Assembly: GCA_017651515.1 (NCBI GenBank) | Contig: JAGCCU010000004.1 | Span: forward strand, 1-36,413 | DNA length: 36,413 nucleotides | Direction of reading: 5' to 3' | From: Muribaculaceae bacterium | Lineage (GTDB): Bacteria > Bacteroidota > Bacteroidia > Bacteroidales > Muribaculaceae | Part shown: positions 1 through 8,110 of the stretch, piece by piece | How positions within the stretch are numbered: the first letter of the stretch is position 1 | Layout of the letters: every line of letters starts with the position of its first letter | Program-made: the position numbers and the translations under genes | Notes under the pieces: model-generated | What the model was told of the DNA's origin: nothing | Databases searched by the model: none | What the model saw: the letters and a program-made list of their open reading frames with translations, nothing else

Positions 1-657
1 ACCAAATCACTAAAACTCACGAAAAAGTGGCTTGACCGTGGATGGAAGAATTTCAACGAAACCAAACCACTATACGGCCACCGCAAAGAATTCTTCCCCA
101 TAGTTCAAGGCTGTGTGTATAAAGATTTACGGCAAGATGCCGCACACCACGTTGCTGACCTGGGTGCAGAAGGAAATGCCATTGGTGGACTTGCCGTAGG
201 TGAACCCACCGAGGTAATGTACGAAATGATTGAAGTGGTTAACGACATCCTACCAAAAGACAGACCTCGATACCTTATGGGTGTAGGTACACCCGCAAAC
301 ATGCTTGAAGCAATTGACCGAGGTGTTGATATGATGGACTGTGTGATGCCTACACGAAACGGGCGAAACGGAATGCTTTTCACACAACATGGCATCATGA
401 ACATGCGCAACAAAAAATGGGCCGATGACTTCTCCCCTATCCAGGAAGACGGAGCCTCAATCGTTGATCAAATCTACTCACGTGCATATCTGAGACATTT
501 ATTCATAGCACAGGAACTGTTGGCACTGCAAATTGCCAGCATTCACAACCTGGCATTCTACCTGTGGCTTATGAGAGAAGCACGCAAACATATTATCAAT
601 GGCGATTTTCCCACTTGGAAAGCCGATATGATTGAACGAGTTACACGAAGATTGTAA
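1..657 (+). CDS. tgt: tRNA-guanine transglycosylase, C-terminal part
   Basis: The frame is open from the first base and encodes the last 218 residues of a queuine/preQ1 tRNA-ribosyltransferase, the enzyme that swaps G34 for a queuosine precursor in GUN anticodons. The nucleophile region MMDCVMPTRNGRNG is present, with the catalytic Asp at about bases 337-339, as is the upstream GGLAVGEP substrate-binding block. The 5' part lies outside the window. The usual zinc site CxCxxC is absent: the aligned stretch, just before YSRAYLRHL, reads G-A-S-I-V-D, while the His of IHNL is kept. The stop lies 5 bp before the next gene, so the two are probably cotranscribed. Identity is certain; the zinc-site loss is probably a Bacteroidetes lineage trait. 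Confidence 0.96.
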   Translation, partial: TKSLKLTKKWLDRGWKNFNETKPLYGHRKEFFPIVQGCVYKDLRQDAAHHVADLGAEGNAIGGLAVGEPTEVMYEMIEVVNDILPKDRPRYLMGVGTPANMLEAIDRGVDMMDCVMPTRNGRNGMLFTQHGIMNMRNKKWADDFSPIQEDGASIVDQIYSRAYLRHLFIAQELLALQIASIHNLAFYLWLMREARKHIINGDFPTWKADMIERVTRRL

Positions 658-662
658 AGAAA

Positions 663-1820
663 GTGGAACTGGAAGACAACATAAAAGACGTACAGGCAAC
701 CGAAAACACACCTGAGCAAAAGCCTAAAGAAAAGAATTTGCGGAAGCCGTTGGTCAAGAAGTTTGATTGGTACATAATTAAGAACTTCTTGGGCACATAC
801 ATCTTTGCTATTCTGTTGCTGCTTGCAATCGTCATCATGTTTGACATAAACGAGAAACTTGATGCCGTGCTCACGGCACCGCTCAAAGCAACGGTCTTCC
901 AATATTTCATGAATTTCCTGCCGTTTGTGATGAGCCAGTTTAGCCCGCTATTCACATTCATCGCAGTGATTTTCTTTACTTCACGGCTTGCCGACCGCAG
1001 CGAAATTATTGCTATGCTTTCTAGTGGTATAAGTTTCAGACGTCTGCTCATCCCATACATGGTGAGTGCCTCCGTGATTGCTGCAAGCAGTTATGTGCTA
1101 TCGGCATACATTATTCCCCCTGCAACAGTTCAGCGTATAGCATACACAAATCGCTGGGTAAAGAACAAAGCCGTGGTCTATGGCGACAACATACAACTGC
1201 AAGTAAAGGACGGAGTCATGGCATATATTTCACGATACGACAATATATCTAAAAGCGGATTCAGATTCTCTCTAGACCAATACGACGGTAAGTCTTTGAA
1301 ATCCAAACTCACCGCCGACAATATCCACTATGAGGAAAATGGGCGCTGGAGGCTGAACTCATGGACTTTGCGCATGTTTGACGGGTTGAAAGAAACCTTG
1401 ACAAAGGGAACCACAATGGACACCCTGCTAGGTATTGAACCGCGCGACTTCTTGATTTCTAAGAATGACGAACAAACCCTAACCACACCAGAATTGAAGG
1501 AGTATATCGACCGACAACACGCACGCGGGGTAGCCAACATCAAGAACTTTGAAATCGAGTACGAAAAACGCTTCGCAATGACTGCGGCAGCATTTATCCT
1601 GACAATAATTGGCATGTCGCTCTCATCACGCAAGGTACGCGGAGGCATGGGACTAAATATCGGAATAGGACTATTGTTGAGTTTCTCCTACATCTTGTTT
1701 ATGACGGTGACCAGCACATTCTGCGTATCGGGTTACACATCGGCCCGTGTGGCAATGTGGATTCCAAACATACTCTACACAATTATTGCCATTTTCCTTT
1801 ATCTGCGAGCTGCCCGATAG
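663..1820 (+). CDS. LptF/LptG (YjgP/YjgQ) family permease
   Basis: This 385-residue inner-membrane protein belongs to the LptF/LptG family, which together with LptB extracts lipopolysaccharide from the inner membrane and passes it to the periplasmic bridge. Three hydrophobic segments (about residues 41-62, 84-110 and 129-152) precede a periplasmic beta-jellyroll region (about 155-300). Three more segments follow (about 305-325, 330-352 and 362-382), giving the family's 3+3 layout. The start is GTG at 663, because no in-frame ATG occurs before the first membrane segment. It follows tgt by 5 bp and converges with the ABC-F gene across 8 bp. Whether it is LptF or LptG cannot be decided from sequence alone; Bacteroidetes carry two such paralogues. 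Confidence 0.9.
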   Translation: MELEDNIKDVQATENTPEQKPKEKNLRKPLVKKFDWYIIKNFLGTYIFAILLLLAIVIMFDINEKLDAVLTAPLKATVFQYFMNFLPFVMSQFSPLFTFIAVIFFTSRLADRSEIIAMLSSGISFRRLLIPYMVSASVIAASSYVLSAYIIPPATVQRIAYTNRWVKNKAVVYGDNIQLQVKDGVMAYISRYDNISKSGFRFSLDQYDGKSLKSKLTADNIHYEENGRWRLNSWTLRMFDGLKETLTKGTTMDTLLGIEPRDFLISKNDEQTLTTPELKEYIDRQHARGVANIKNFEIEYEKRFAMTAAAFILTIIGMSLSSRKVRGGMGLNIGIGLLLSFSYILFMTVTSTFCVSGYTSARVAMWIPNILYTIIAIFLYLRAAR

Positions 1821-1828
1821 TACAACAC

Positions 1829-3736
1829 TTACATCTGCGCCTCTTCCCATTGCTGCATGGTATCAGCCAGTTCGGCATTTAGAGCAGCATGACGGTTATA
1901 AATATCGATATCCGTAGCATTTCCACGCGACAGTTCGTCTTCTATCTCAGCTATTTGCTGCTCAAGTTTGGTTATGCGTTCTTCAAGTAGTTTGACTCGC
2001 TTTTCAGCCTGCTTGATCTTACGCTCGCGTTCTTTTTGCTCTAGATACGACTGCTTGCCAGCCGATTGTTGTACTTTTTCCTCCACCTTTAAAGGCTGAG
2101 GTACAGCGACTTCCAGTTCTCTCAAGTTGTCAAGTTGCTTTTTCTCAAGAAACTCATAAATGCCGCATAGATGCTCTCGCACCCTATGATTACCAAACTC
2201 ATACACCTTTTCCACCAAGCCATTGAGGAAGTCACGGTCATGGCTTACCACTATGATAGTGCCGTCAAAATCGATAAGTGCCTGCTTGAGGATATCCTTG
2301 GTTCGCATATCGAGATGGTTCGTTGGCTCATCAAGTATTAGCAGGTTGATGGGCTCAAGTAGGAGTTTCAGTAGGGCAAGACGACTCTTTTCTCCCCCTG
2401 AGAGCACTTTCACTTTCTTGTCTGAGGCCTTACCTCCAAACATAAAAGCACCCAGCATATCGTTAATGCGCGAACGTATATCACCCACAGCAGCATAATC
2501 AATGGTTTCGTGAACCGTCAGCGACTCGTCAAGCAGTTGGGCCTGATTTTGGGCGAAATAGCCAATCTTTACGTTATGCCCGATTGTTAACTTACCGTCA
2601 AATGGTATCTCTCCCATGATGCACTTCACTAGGGTGGACTTGCCGGCGCCATTCTTACCTACAAATGCCACTTTTTCCCCACGCTTGATAGTGAATATAA
2701 CGTCAGAAAACACATTCAGGCTTCCATAATTCTTGCTCACCTCATCAGCAATCACTGGATAGTCACCAGAGCGAGGTGCTGGAGGAAAACGCAGTCGCAA
2801 GCGAGAGTTGTCCACCTCGTCAACCTCAATACGCTCAATCTTCTCCAACTGTTTTATACGGCTCTGCACCTGCACGGCCTTCGTGGCCTTATACCTAAAC
2901 CGCTCAATAAATTCCTCAGTATCATGAATGAGCTTCTGTTGGTTCTCATATGCACGGCGTTGCTGTTCTAAGCGTTCCTTACGAAGATCTACAAAGTGTG
3001 AATAATTCACCTGATAATCGTAGATATGACCAAGCTCTATCTCGATTGTACGGTTTGTGACATTGTCGAGGAAAGCGCGGTCATGCGATACCAATACCAG
3101 CGCACCATTCCTTGTTTTTAAAAAATTCTCTAACCACTGGATTGACTCGATGTCAAGGTGGTTCGTCGGCTCATCAAGAAGCAATACTTCAGGTTTACTC
3201 AAAAGCAACTTGGCAATCTCCACACGCATTCGCCAACCGCCACTGAACTCCTTTGTTGGGCGGTCAAAGTCAGAACGCTCGAAACCAAGTCCTAGTAAAG
3301 TTTTCTCTATCTCAGCATCGTAATTCTCACTCTGAAGCATCACTCGTGCCTCAGTCTTCATGGCGAGACGGTCAATCAGGTCTTGATATTCCGGAGAGTT
3401 GTAATCGGTACGGCTTGCAAGCTGGGCATTTAGGTCATCAATCGACGCATCAAGTTCATGCACGTGTGCAAAAGCCTGTTGCACTTCTTCGCGCACAGTG
3501 CGAGTATCAGCTAAGCGCATCTGCTGTGGCAGATAACCAATGGTGATATCGGTTGGGCGAGCCACAACTCCTGAAGAAGGGGTCTGCAATCCAGCGATAA
3601 TCTTAAGCATGGTAGACTTTCCAGCACCGTTCTTACCCACAAGGGCTATGCGGTCACGTTTGTTGACCACAAAATTGATATTTTCCAGCAGCGTGATGCT
3701 ACCAAATTCCACGTTCAGACCTTGAATTGAAATCAT
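1829..3736 (-). CDS. ABC-F family ATPase (Uup/YheS-like)
   Basis: This 635-residue soluble protein has two ABC cassettes and no membrane segments, which defines the ABC-F class that acts on ribosomes. Cassette 1 has Walker A GKNGAGKST (residues 34-42), signature FSGGWRMR and Walker B LLLDEPTNHLD. Cassette 2 repeats GKNGAGKST, then LSGGEKSR and LILDEPTNHLD. A charged inter-domain linker with many Glu/Arg/Gln residues lies between them, as in the P-site tRNA interaction motif. The C-terminal part (about 550-625) is a Lys/Glu-rich coiled coil, as in Uup. The paralogue identity is not fixed, and a resistance role is unlikely for this housekeeping-type protein. It ends 8 bp from the convergent permease gene. 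Confidence 0.92.
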   Translation of the reverse strand: MISIQGLNVEFGSITLLENINFVVNKRDRIALVGKNGAGKSTMLKIIAGLQTPSSGVVARPTDITIGYLPQQMRLADTRTVREEVQQAFAHVHELDASIDDLNAQLASRTDYNSPEYQDLIDRLAMKTEARVMLQSENYDAEIEKTLLGLGFERSDFDRPTKEFSGGWRMRVEIAKLLLSKPEVLLLDEPTNHLDIESIQWLENFLKTRNGALVLVSHDRAFLDNVTNRTIEIELGHIYDYQVNYSHFVDLRKERLEQQRRAYENQQKLIHDTEEFIERFRYKATKAVQVQSRIKQLEKIERIEVDEVDNSRLRLRFPPAPRSGDYPVIADEVSKNYGSLNVFSDVIFTIKRGEKVAFVGKNGAGKSTLVKCIMGEIPFDGKLTIGHNVKIGYFAQNQAQLLDESLTVHETIDYAAVGDIRSRINDMLGAFMFGGKASDKKVKVLSGGEKSRLALLKLLLEPINLLILDEPTNHLDMRTKDILKQALIDFDGTIIVVSHDRDFLNGLVEKVYEFGNHRVREHLCGIYEFLEKKQLDNLRELEVAVPQPLKVEEKVQQSAGKQSYLEQKERERKIKQAEKRVKLLEERITKLEQQIAEIEDELSRGNATDIDIYNRHAALNAELADTMQQWEEAQM

Positions 3737-3800
3737 AGCGCGAAATTACTGCTAATTTACCAACTAACCAAATACCACACTCTTTTGCATTCGCAAGATT

Positions 3801-3836
3801 AAAAAAGAAAGGTTGCCGATTTCCCCACGGCAACCT
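3801..3836 (-). terminator. Hairpin terminator between gdhA and the ABC-F gene
   Basis: A 9-bp perfect inverted repeat (AGGTTGCCG at 3810-3818, CGGCAACCT at 3828-3836) is followed, reading the minus strand, by TTTCTTTTTT. It lies downstream of gdhA and just upstream of the ABC-F gene, so it insulates the ABC-F gene from gdhA transcription. It is the second of two terminators in the same gap. Confidence 0.7.
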
Positions 3837-3890
3837 ACCTTTAGTCAATTGTTAAGCAATCTTCTGTTATGTGTTTTTGGATTTTCTAAG

Positions 3891-3923
3891 GAAAAGTCTA
3901 CAGGCTTTCCAAGCCTGTAGACT
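3891..3923 (-). terminator. gdhA intrinsic terminator
   Basis: A perfect 13-bp inverted repeat (AGTCTACAGGCTT at 3895-3907, its complement at 3911-3923) with a 3-nt loop starts 15 bp past the gdhA stop. It is followed on the minus strand by TTTTC. Position and symmetry make it the primary gdhA terminator. Confidence 0.8.
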
Positions 3924-3937
3924 GTGTAATTGATTTT

Positions 3938-5278
3938 TTAGATAATGCCTTGTCCCATCATGGCGTGGGCAACCTTCATGAAGCCAGCGATATTAGCGCC
4001 CTTCATGTAGTTCATGTAACCGTCAGCCTCGAGACCGTACTTGCAGCACTGATCGAAGATGTCGTTCATGATCTGGTGGAGCTTCTGGTCTACCTCTTCG
4101 GCAGTCCAATAGATGTGCTGAGCGTTCTGAGTCATTTCAAGACCAGAAACAGCAACACCACCAGCGTTAACAGCCTTGCCAGGAGCGTAAACCATCTTGT
4201 TCTCAAGGAACAGTGCGATAGCATCGGCATGGCAACCCATGTTGGAAACCTCGGCACACATCATGATACCGTTGTTCTTCATCATCTCGGCGTCCTCACG
4301 GCGAACTTCGTTCTGGGTAGCGCAAGGCATGCAGATGTCAACCTTCTGCTCCCAAGGCTTCTTGCCTGCAAAGAACTTTGCATTGGGGAACTTCTCTGCA
4401 TAAGGAGCAACGATGTCGTTGCCGCTTGCACGGAGCTCGAGCATATAGTCAATCTTCTCCTTTGTGTTGATGCCATCTGGATCATAGACGTATCCGTCAG
4501 GACCACTGATGGTAACAACCTTTGCACCAAGTTCGGTAGCTTTAGTTACTGCACCCCAGGCAACATTTCCGAAGCCAGAGATAGCAACAGTCTTGCCCTC
4601 AAATGTGGTACCCATGCGCTTAAGCATGTTCTCTACATAGTAGCAAGCACCGAAACCGGTAGCCTCAGGACGAATGCGAGAACCGCCGAACTCAAAGCCC
4701 TTACCGGTCAGAGTACCGGTGCATTCACGTTTGAGCTTCTTGTACATACCATAGAGATAGCCAACTTCGCGACCACCTACGCCGATGTCACCAGCGGGAA
4801 CATCCATGTCGGGGCCAATGTTGCGCCACAACTCAAGCATGAATGCCTGGCAGAAACGCATGATTTCAGCATCACTCTTGCCCTTGGGGCTGAAGTCGGA
4901 GCCACCCTTGCCACCACCCATAGGCAGTGTCGTAAGAGCGTTCTTGAATGTCTGCTCAAAGCCGAGGAACTTAAGAATTGAAGGAGTTACAGATGCGTGG
5001 AAACGAAGACCTCCCTTGTATGGGCCAATAGCGTTGTTGAACTGAACGCGGTAACCCAAGTTGGTCTGAACGTCACCGTTGTCATCTACCCAAGTCACAC
5101 GGAAAGTGAAGATACGATCGGGCTCAACCATGCGCTCGATGATTTTGTTCTTCTCAAATTCGGGGTGCTTGTTGTACTCTTCTTGTACGGTTTCCAGAAC
5201 CTCGCGCACTGCCTGCAAGTACTCAAGCTCGCCAGGGTGCTTAGCCTCAAGATTGGCTAGAATTTTTTCAACGTTCAT
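3938..5278 (-). CDS. gdhA: NADP-type glutamate dehydrogenase
   Basis: This 446-residue protein interconverts 2-oxoglutarate plus ammonia and glutamate, the main ammonia-assimilation step in gut Bacteroidales. The catalytic-lysine motif PMGGGKGGSDF lies at residues 119-129 (Lys124) and matches the hexameric GdhA family, as does the downstream PAGDIGVGGREVGYLYG block. The nucleotide-binding fold begins near TVAISGFGNVAWG. Length and full collinearity match the roughly 445-residue small hexameric class. NADP preference is inferred from family membership; Bacteroides also carry NAD-linked paralogues. It is monocistronic, with its own -7 box (5353-5360) and terminator (3891-3923). Confidence 0.95.
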   Translation of the reverse strand: MNVEKILANLEAKHPGELEYLQAVREVLETVQEEYNKHPEFEKNKIIERMVEPDRIFTFRVTWVDDNGDVQTNLGYRVQFNNAIGPYKGGLRFHASVTPSILKFLGFEQTFKNALTTLPMGGGKGGSDFSPKGKSDAEIMRFCQAFMLELWRNIGPDMDVPAGDIGVGGREVGYLYGMYKKLKRECTGTLTGKGFEFGGSRIRPEATGFGACYYVENMLKRMGTTFEGKTVAISGFGNVAWGAVTKATELGAKVVTISGPDGYVYDPDGINTKEKIDYMLELRASGNDIVAPYAEKFPNAKFFAGKKPWEQKVDICMPCATQNEVRREDAEMMKNNGIMMCAEVSNMGCHADAIALFLENKMVYAPGKAVNAGGVAVSGLEMTQNAQHIYWTAEEVDQKLHQIMNDIFDQCCKYGLEADGYMNYMKGANIAGFMKVAHAMMGQGII

Positions 5279-5352
5279 GATAAAATGTTTAAAAAGTCAA
5301 TTAATTTGATTTGCTTATAAAAATAAGTTGTTATCTGTTTCAATTCACGTGA

Positions 5353-5360
5353 CAAATATA
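5353..5360 (-). promoter_or_regulatory. gdhA promoter -7 box
   Basis: On the minus strand this reads TATATTTG, a full match to the Bacteroidetes -7 consensus TAnnTTTG. The -33 element is weak. The predicted start gives a leader of about 65-70 nt. The rest of the AT-rich gap from 5279 to 5696 holds only this box and the serC promoter; I see no gene in it. Confidence 0.55.
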
Positions 5361-5604
5361 AGGCAAATTTTCTGAATGAGATGAATTTTTCGGCATAAAT
5401 TTTCGCGTTTTTCGCTTTTTTCAACATATCGTATTTTCAGACACAAAAAGAGAAGATTTTCATTTTTTGCTATATTTATAACATTTGCTAAACATTTGAT
5501 GTGCAACATGAATTTTGCAATAAACAAAATATCAAATTCAAGCAAACTGAATGGCAAATTGTCACATCCATTGAAAGTTATCAAATAATAAATGTTTAGT
5601 TTTT

Positions 5605-5636
5605 TTTCTTCATATCACATAATTGTACTAACTTTG
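5605..5636 (+). promoter_or_regulatory. serC-serA promoter
   Basis: TAACTTTG at 5629-5636 is a perfect -7 box; the -33 position (about 5605) is only a T-run. The predicted transcript begins near 5643, which rules out starts upstream of that point and fixes the serC start at the ATG at 5697. Confidence 0.65.
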
Positions 5637-5696
5637 CACAAGTCAAGAACGACTATACTGATTACTTCTAATAACACATTAATAATTTTCTCAATT

Positions 5697-6767
5697 ATGA
5701 AGAAACACAATTTCTATGCAGGACCATCAATCCTGAGTCAGTACACCATTGACAATTGCGTAGATGCTATTCGCAACTTCGCTGGTACAGGTCTTTCAAT
5801 CCTTGAAATCTCACATCGCAGCAAGGAATTCACCGCTGTTATGGATGAGGCTGAGGCGCTGTTCAAAGAGCTTCTCGACATTCCCGCAGGTTATCGCGTT
5901 ATTTTCCTCGGCGGTGGTGCCAGCACCCAGTTCTGCATGGTTCCTATGAACATGCTCAAGACCAAAGCAGCTTATCTCGACACCGGCACATGGGCCAATA
6001 AGGCAATCAAGGAAGCTAAGCTTTTCGGCGAGGTTAACGTAGTAGGCTCTTCCAAGGAAGACAACTACACCTACATCCCCAAGGGTTATGAAATCCCCAC
6101 TGATGTTGATTACTTCCACATTACTACCAACAACACCATCTACGGAACCGAGATTCGTGAAGACTACGACGTTCCCGTGCGTATGATTGCCGACATGTCG
6201 AGTGACATCTTCTCTCGTCCAGTTGACGTAAGCAAGTACGATATTATATATGGTGGCGCACAGAAGAACATTGCTCCCGCAGGCGTTACCTTTATTGTAA
6301 TTAAGGAAGACGTGTTGGGTCGCATGGAAGGTGTTCGCACCATCCCCACAATGCTCAACTACAAGACTCACGTCGAAAAGAGTTCAATGTTCAACACTCC
6401 CCCTGTATTCCCCGTTTACGCTGCATTGCAGACACTCAAGTGGTATAAGGAACTCGGTGGCGTGAAGGAACTCCAGCGCATTGACGAAGAAAAGGCCGCT
6501 GTTCTTTACGATGCAATTGACTCAAGCAAGATGTTTGTTGGCACAGTTAAACCCGAAGACCGCTCTATCATGAACGTTTGCTTCGTGATGAAGCCTGAGT
6601 ACAAGGAACTCGAGAAGGACTTCCTCGACTTTGCTACCAGCAAGGGCATCGTAGGCATCAAGGGTCATCGCAGCGTGGGTGGCTTCCGTGCTTCTCTCTA
6701 CAACGCACTTCCTCTTGAGAGCGTAAAGGTTCTCGTAGATGCCATGAAGGAGTTTGAGAATAAATAA
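5697..6767 (+). CDS. serC: Phosphoserine aminotransferase
   Basis: This 356-residue class-V PLP aminotransferase converts 3-phosphohydroxypyruvate and glutamate to phosphoserine, the second step of serine synthesis. Visible marks are the N-terminal FYAGPS motif (residues 6-11), GGGAST at 72-77, and the PLP lysine in [12 protein letters not shown] (Lys190). The frame is open back to an ATG at 5592, but that extension has no family homology and contains the promoter, so ATG 5697 ([11 protein letters not shown]) is chosen. serA follows 45 bp downstream with no promoter in between, so the two form an operon. Confidence 0.95.
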   Translation: MKKHNFYAGPSILSQYTIDNCVDAIRNFAGTGLSILEISHRSKEFTAVMDEAEALFKELLDIPAGYRVIFLGGGASTQFCMVPMNMLKTKAAYLDTGTWANKAIKEAKLFGEVNVVGSSKEDNYTYIPKGYEIPTDVDYFHITTNNTIYGTEIREDYDVPVRMIADMSSDIFSRPVDVSKYDIIYGGAQKNIAPAGVTFIVIKEDVLGRMEGVRTIPTMLNYKTHVEKSSMFNTPPVFPVYAALQTLKWYKELGGVKELQRIDEEKAAVLYDAIDSSKMFVGTVKPEDRSIMNVCFVMKPEYKELEKDFLDFATSKGIVGIKGHRSVGGFRASLYNALPLESVKVLVDAMKEFENK

Positions 6768-6812
6768 TTCATCAAAAATCAACAACTAAGAACTAAAAAC
6801 CTAAACCAAAAG

Positions 6813-7730
6813 ATGAAGATATTAGTTGCAACCGAAAAGCCCTTTGCCCCCGTAGCTGTCCAGGGCATAAAGGAAGTAGTTGAAGCCGCCGGCCACGAAC
6901 TGGTACTGGTTGAGAAAGGCACCAAGGCCGACATGATCGCTGCCGTTGCTGATGCAGCCGGACTCATCGTTCGTAGTGACAAGATTGACAAGGAAGTGTT
7001 TGATGCAGCCAAGCAACTGAAGGTTGTGGTACGCGCAGGTGCAGGTTACGACAACATCGACCTCGCTGAAGCAACTGCTCACGGCGTGTGTGTAATGAAC
7101 ACTCCTGGCCAGAATGCCAACGCAGTTGCCGAACTCGTGATGGGCATGCTCGTCACATTGATCCGCAACCGATATAACGGCACTTCGGGCACTGAACTGC
7201 TGGGCAAGACCCTCGGCATCCATGCCTACGGCGCTGTAGGCCGCAATGTTGCCCGCATCGCCAAGGGATTTGGCATGAAGGTCAGCGCCCTCGACCCCTG
7301 GGTGAAAGATGAACAGATGGAAGCCGATGGAATTACTCCCGTTCACAATCTGGAAGATCTTTATAAGAACAATCAGTATGTGAGCCTTCACATTCCCGCA
7401 ACCGATGAAACTCGCCGTTCAGTGAATGCTAGCCTCATCGAGCTCTTGCCAAAGAATGGTGTGCTCATCAATGCCGCTCGCAAGGAAGTCATCGACGAGG
7501 AAAGCCTGGCAGCAGCGCTTGAGGCACGCGCTGACATCCGCTATGTAGCTGACGTGAAGCCCGACAATGGCGCTGAACTCGAAGAGAAATATGGTGACCG
7601 AGTGTTCTTCACTCCCAAGAAGATGGGCGCCCAGACTGCCGAAGCAAACATCAACGCCGGTCTGGCAGCCGCCAACCAGGTTGTGGCTCATCTTAAGGAC
7701 GGCTGGAACCGATTCCAGGTGAACAAATAA
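6813..7730 (+). CDS. serA: D-3-phosphoglycerate dehydrogenase, short lysine type
   Basis: This 305-residue enzyme oxidises 3-phosphoglycerate to 3-phosphohydroxypyruvate, the first step of serine synthesis, and partners SerC. It has only the substrate- and NAD-binding domains; the regulatory ACT and ASB domains of longer SerA proteins are missing. Catalytic Arg223 sits in INAARKEVIDEE. The place of the usual catalytic His (TPHxGxxT) is TPKKMGAQT, with lysines at 269-270. This is the type III lysine class known from Entamoeba and Bacteroidetes. The Rossmann loop reads A138-Y-G-A-V-G143 instead of GxGxxG. Allosteric serine feedback through an ACT domain is therefore not expected. Confidence 0.92.
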   Translation: MKILVATEKPFAPVAVQGIKEVVEAAGHELVLVEKGTKADMIAAVADAAGLIVRSDKIDKEVFDAAKQLKVVVRAGAGYDNIDLAEATAHGVCVMNTPGQNANAVAELVMGMLVTLIRNRYNGTSGTELLGKTLGIHAYGAVGRNVARIAKGFGMKVSALDPWVKDEQMEADGITPVHNLEDLYKNNQYVSLHIPATDETRRSVNASLIELLPKNGVLINAARKEVIDEESLAAALEARADIRYVADVKPDNGAELEEKYGDRVFFTPKKMGAQTAEANINAGLAAANQVVAHLKDGWNRFQVNK

Positions 7731-7741
7731 TAATCTCATCC

Positions 7742-7825
7742 TCGTAAGAATTCTCTTACGACACCATTAACAATCCCCCCCCGCATAATGTACAGCAGTA
7801 CATATGCTGGGGGGATTTTCTTTAT
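7742..7825 (+). terminator. serC-serA terminator region
   Basis: Two hairpins lie in tandem. The first is a perfect 8-bp repeat, TCGTAAGA/TCTTACGA (7742-7749/7754-7761). The second is a long stem (7772 to about 7816) with AATCCCCCC pairing to GGGGGGATT around an inner GTAC-centred helix, followed by TTTTCTTTATT. The second is the terminator. From 7826 to 8008 I see no gene. Confidence 0.8.
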
Positions 7826-8008
7826 TTATTATATAAGGTGTAAAGAATAAAAGAGAAAAATGCCATAGTAAATAATTACCAACTGCAGCATCGACAACTT
7901 TTTCATTTATCTTCTTGAGTCAAGTTAATACACATGGCAGAAATTGCTAAACAAGTTAAAAAGGCGATTCAGTTCAATTAAATTCTGCAAAAAATGGGGT
8001 GTTTGGCA

Positions 8009-8038
8009 TTGGACTTGCAAATAAAAGGTATACTTTTG
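8009..8038 (+). promoter_or_regulatory. htrA promoter
   Basis: TTGG at 8009-8012 and TACTTTTG at 8031-8038 (TAnnTTTG) are separated by close to 19 nt, the Bacteroidetes primary sigma-factor arrangement. The leader before ATG 8111 is about 65 nt. Confidence 0.6.
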
Positions 8039-8110
8039 CCGTTGAATAGCAAACGTTAATTTTAACTATTGAAAATTTTAAATCAAACAATAATTTAACA
8101 CTTCAACATT

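Noticed and set aside
3950-4981. Long open frame (343 codons) on the plus strand
   Set aside because: It lies entirely antisense to gdhA, whose motifs are intact; the plus-strand product has no recognisable features.
5592-5696. N-terminal extension of serC
   Set aside because: The serC promoter (-7 at 5629-5636) lies inside it, and SerC family homology starts at [11 protein letters not shown].
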